Both the position numbers and the translations under genes were made by a program. The notes below the pieces were generated by a model that had not been told where the DNA came from, did no database searches, and saw nothing but the letters and a program-made list of their open reading frames with translations. This document shows, one piece after another, positions 62,004-64,000 of a DNA stretch of 64,000 nt (positions within the stretch are counted from its first letter, which is position 1; each line of letters begins with the position of its first letter). Source of the DNA: Pelagibius sp040217155 (GTDB taxonomy: Bacteria > Pseudomonadota > Alphaproteobacteria > Kiloniellales > Kiloniellaceae); the NCBI GenBank assembly GCA_040217155.1, contig JAVJNS010000009.1, positions 1 through 64,000 of the forward strand. Direction: 5' to 3'.

Positions 62004-62537
62004 ATGCTGTCAAAACTCAACTCTTCTCTCTTAAGTCCCCTTGTCTTGGCCGCCACACTCTTGGCAGTTCTCTCGGTTACCGAGGCTCAGGCCCAGTCGA
62101 TCGAGCGGCTCGGCGACTTCTCCGACTGGAGCGCCTTCAGATACCAGGAGGACGGCAAGCCGATCTGCTTCATGGCCAGCGAGCCCACCAAGGCCGAAGG
62201 CCAATACAGCAAACGCGGCGAGATTCACGCCATGGTGACGCATCGCCCGAACGAGAGTCGCACCGACGAAGTCAGCATCCAGGCCGGCTATGCCTACCAG
62301 GACGGCGCCCCTGTCGAGGTCGAGGTCGGCGCCATGAAGCTGCGCCTCTTCACCGAGGGCGAGTCGGCCTGGGCGGTGGACAAGGAAGCCGACAAGAAGC
62401 TGGTGCAGGCGATGATCAAGGGAAACACCATGGTGGTCCAGGGTACCTCGGCGCGGGGTACCAACACCAAGGACACCTATTCGCTTTCCGGCTTCACCCG
62501 GGCCTATGAGGCCATCTCCAAGGCCTGCGGACTCTAG
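62004..62537 (+). CDS. invasion-associated locus B (IalB) family protein
   Basis: The 177-residue protein has a signal peptide (LSPLVLAATLLAVLSVTEAQAQ) and the IalB pattern (LGDFSDWSAFRYQEDGKPICFMASEP, DEVSIQAGYAY, MIKGNTMVVQGTSARGTNTKDTYSLSGFTRAYEAISKAC). IalB proteins are periplasmic and common in alphaproteobacteria beyond pathogens; their role is unclear. The ATG is at 62004. Confidence 0.88.
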   Translation: MLSKLNSSLLSPLVLAATLLAVLSVTEAQAQSIERLGDFSDWSAFRYQEDGKPICFMASEPTKAEGQYSKRGEIHAMVTHRPNESRTDEVSIQAGYAYQDGAPVEVEVGAMKLRLFTEGESAWAVDKEADKKLVQAMIKGNTMVVQGTSARGTNTKDTYSLSGFTRAYEAISKACGL

Positions 62538-62604
62538 GCGGCCTTCAGGTCTCTGCCGCGCAAAGGGCTGGTTTTAACCTTCTGGAAGTCCTATTTAGGG
62601 CGCA

Positions 62605-63738
62605 ATGAGCCAGCACGCCGAAGCCTTCGCCCCACCGCAGGCCGCCAGCGACGAGAAAATTGATCTCGTCGGCCTGTCGCGCGGCCAGCTGGCCGCGGAG
62701 ATGGCCGAACTCGGTGAAAAACCGTTTCGCACCAAGCAGTTATGGCATTGGATCTACCACCGTGGTGTCTCCGATTTCGCCGAGATGACCACCCTGTCCA
62801 AGGACTTCCGCGTCCGTCTTGCCGAAACTCACGCCGTGCGCCGGCCGGAAGTCGCCGTGGCCCAGGTCTCCCAGGACGGCACCCGCAAGTGGCTGCTGCG
62901 CCTCGCCGACGGGCAGGAAGTCGAGACGGTCTACATCCCTGAGGCCGACCGCGGCACGCTCTGCGTCTCCAGCCAGGTGGGCTGCACCCTGACCTGCAAG
63001 TTCTGCCACACCGGCACCCAACGCCTGGTGCGCAACCTCTCGGCCGCCGAGATCGTCGGCCAGATCATGGTGGCGCGCGACGGCCTCGGCGAGTGGCCCT
63101 CGCCGGCCGAGGGCCGCCAGGTCACCAACATCGTGCTCATGGGCATGGGCGAGCCGCTCTACAATTACGACAACGTCGCCGCCGCCCTGCGCATCGCCAT
63201 GGACAACGAAGGCCTCTCGGTCTCCAAGCGCAAGATCACGCTCTCGACCTCCGGCGTGGTGCCGGAGATGGCGCGCTGCGGGCGCGAGCTCGACGTGAAC
63301 CTGGCGGTGTCGCTGCACGCCACCGACGACGAGACCCGCGACCACATCATGCCGATCAACAAGAAGTATCCGTTGAAGATGCTGCTGGAGGCCTGCCGCA
63401 ACTATCCCGGCACCCACAACGCCCGGCGCATCACCTTCGAGTACGTCATGCTGAAGGGCGTGAACGACAGCGACCAGGACGCCCGCCGCCTGATCAAGCT
63501 GTTGAAGGACATCCCCGCCAAGGTGAACCTCATCCCCTTCAACCCCTGGCCCGGCTCGTTCTTCGAATGTTCCGAGCCGGCGACCATCAAGCGCTTCGCC
63601 GACATCCTCTCGGCGGCGCACATCTCCTCCCCGGTGCGCGCGACCCGCGGTGACGACATCCTCGCCGCCTGCGGCCAGCTCAAGTCCGCCTCCGAACGCA
63701 AGAAGAAGAGCGAGCGTGGGTCCGCGGCGACTGCCTGA
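62605..63738 (+). CDS. rlmN: 23S rRNA/tRNA adenine-C2 methyltransferase RlmN
   Basis: RlmN methylates A2503 of 23S rRNA and A37 of some tRNAs by radical-SAM chemistry. The 377 residues have the radical SAM CTLTCKFC (C127, C131, C134), the QLWHWIYHRGV segment, C120 in GTLCVSSQ and the C-terminal catalytic Cys in DDILAACGQL. It is upstream of argG, a common order in alphaproteobacteria. Confidence 0.97.
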   Translation: MSQHAEAFAPPQAASDEKIDLVGLSRGQLAAEMAELGEKPFRTKQLWHWIYHRGVSDFAEMTTLSKDFRVRLAETHAVRRPEVAVAQVSQDGTRKWLLRLADGQEVETVYIPEADRGTLCVSSQVGCTLTCKFCHTGTQRLVRNLSAAEIVGQIMVARDGLGEWPSPAEGRQVTNIVLMGMGEPLYNYDNVAAALRIAMDNEGLSVSKRKITLSTSGVVPEMARCGRELDVNLAVSLHATDDETRDHIMPINKKYPLKMLLEACRNYPGTHNARRITFEYVMLKGVNDSDQDARRLIKLLKDIPAKVNLIPFNPWPGSFFECSEPATIKRFADILSAAHISSPVRATRGDDILAACGQLKSASERKKKSERGSAATA

Positions 63739-63799
63739 GAGTCCCCCTGACCCTGCCTACTGTCGCCCAGACGGAGATTCGCAGGGAGTGGGTCAGTTT

Positions 63800-63845
63800 G
63801 TAAACGGCCGGGGTTGGCAAATAACGAAGATTTGCCGACGTTTAC
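63800..63845. repeat. dyad upstream of argG
   Basis: GTAAACG (63800-63806) and CGTTTAC (63839-63845) surround a second pair GGCAAAT (63816-63822) and ATTTGCC (63830-63836) with a 7-base loop. It lies 50 bases before the argG promoter. Confidence 0.5.
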
Positions 63846-63895
63846 TGGTAATGGGCAAGCCTCTTTCCGCAAGGCTGTCGTTCCCGCCGCAGCCC

Positions 63896-63923
63896 TTGCC
63901 CTAAACCGCTCTTTGCCTATACT
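63896..63923 (+). promoter_or_regulatory. argG promoter
   Basis: TTGCCC (63896-63901) and TATACT (63918-63923) are separated by 16 bases, about 36 bases before the argG start. Confidence 0.6.
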
Positions 63924-63958
63924 CCGCGCGGATTTCCAGTCAGGGGCTTTTTTCTACC

Positions 63959-64000
63959 ATGTCCGACATCAAGAAAGTCGTGCTCGCCTACTCCGGCGGC
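63959..64000 (+). CDS. argG: argininosuccinate synthase, start only
   Basis: The first 14 codons (MSDIKKVVLAYSGG) match the ATP-binding N-terminus (AYSGGLDTS) of ArgG, which joins citrulline and aspartate. The gene runs out of the window. Confidence 0.85.
   Translation, partial: MSDIKKVVLAYSGG

Overview
The window is GC-rich, densely coded chromosomal DNA of an alphaproteobacterium, probably from the Rhodospirillales/Kiloniellales side of the class. This is inferred from gene content: an RpoE-ChrR sigma/anti-sigma pair, an IalB-family protein, a DUF1127 peptide, a DUF2336 protein beside a soluble PAS histidine kinase, an Mla-type operon with a STAS-MlaE fusion, and an acetyl-CoA-type MetA. 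I see no rRNA or tRNA gene, CRISPR array, insertion sequence or prophage. Most of the window is housekeeping or conserved accessory sequence, and no wholly new multi-gene system stands out. The best leads are regulatory DNA and a few unusual gene neighbourhoods.

Layout. 0.1-4.5 kb: PEP-mutase-family enzyme, two small unknown proteins, a Cys-dependent phosphatase, asd, a DUF962 membrane protein and a small secreted peptide. 4.5-11.7 kb: leucine biosynthesis (leuB, leuD, leuC), with two peptidoglycan genes (a DUF882 peptidase-like protein and a YcbB-type L,D-transpeptidase) and metA lying between leuD and leuC. 12-16 kb: the ffh-rpsP-rimM-trmD-rplS translation and secretion operon. 16-18.5 kb: two lipoproteins flanking cspA. 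18.6-21.7 kb: dapF-mtaB-ftsY with overlapping stop/start codons. 21.7-26.7 kb: glutathionyl-hydroquinone reductase, doxX with a divergent lysR, a NaChBac-like sodium channel, a Rap1a/Tai-like protein and a NUDIX hydrolase. 26.7-30 kb: an AT-rich 0.5-kb interval, then a DUF2336 protein and a soluble PAS histidine kinase. 30-36.6 kb: azlCD, a cupin/JmjC oxygenase, pgk, a BaiN-like flavoprotein and a sugar-nucleotide-type epimerase.

36.6-40.7 kb: a TetR regulator, a cytochrome P460 and cupredoxin pair, and a divergent chromate module (rhodanese-ChrB plus ChrA), separated by a perfect 30-bp palindrome. 40.7-43.4 kb: DUF2270, a TPR protein and OsmC. 43.5-48.8 kb: mlaE-mlaF-mlaD-lipoprotein for retrograde lipid transport, then an acidic coiled-coil protein. 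48.9-56.4 kb: ComB-like phosphatase, Rieske oxygenase, DUF1232 and DUF3429 proteins, tandem EamA transporters, acetoacetyl-CoA synthetase and a DUF1127 peptide. 56.5-64 kb: methyltransferase, quinone oxidoreductase, asparaginase, SPOUT methyltransferase, ChrR-RpoE with a self-promoter-like site, IalB, rlmN and the first codons of argG.

Several groups look functionally coherent: amino-acid synthesis (asd, leuBCD, metA, dapF, argG), the translation and SRP machinery (ffh, ftsY, rpsP, rplS, trmD, rimM, mtaB, rlmN), envelope maintenance (Mla, L,D-transpeptidase) and stress or redox genes (RpoE/ChrR, OsmC, P460, DoxX). All functional calls come from reading motifs; no database search was run.
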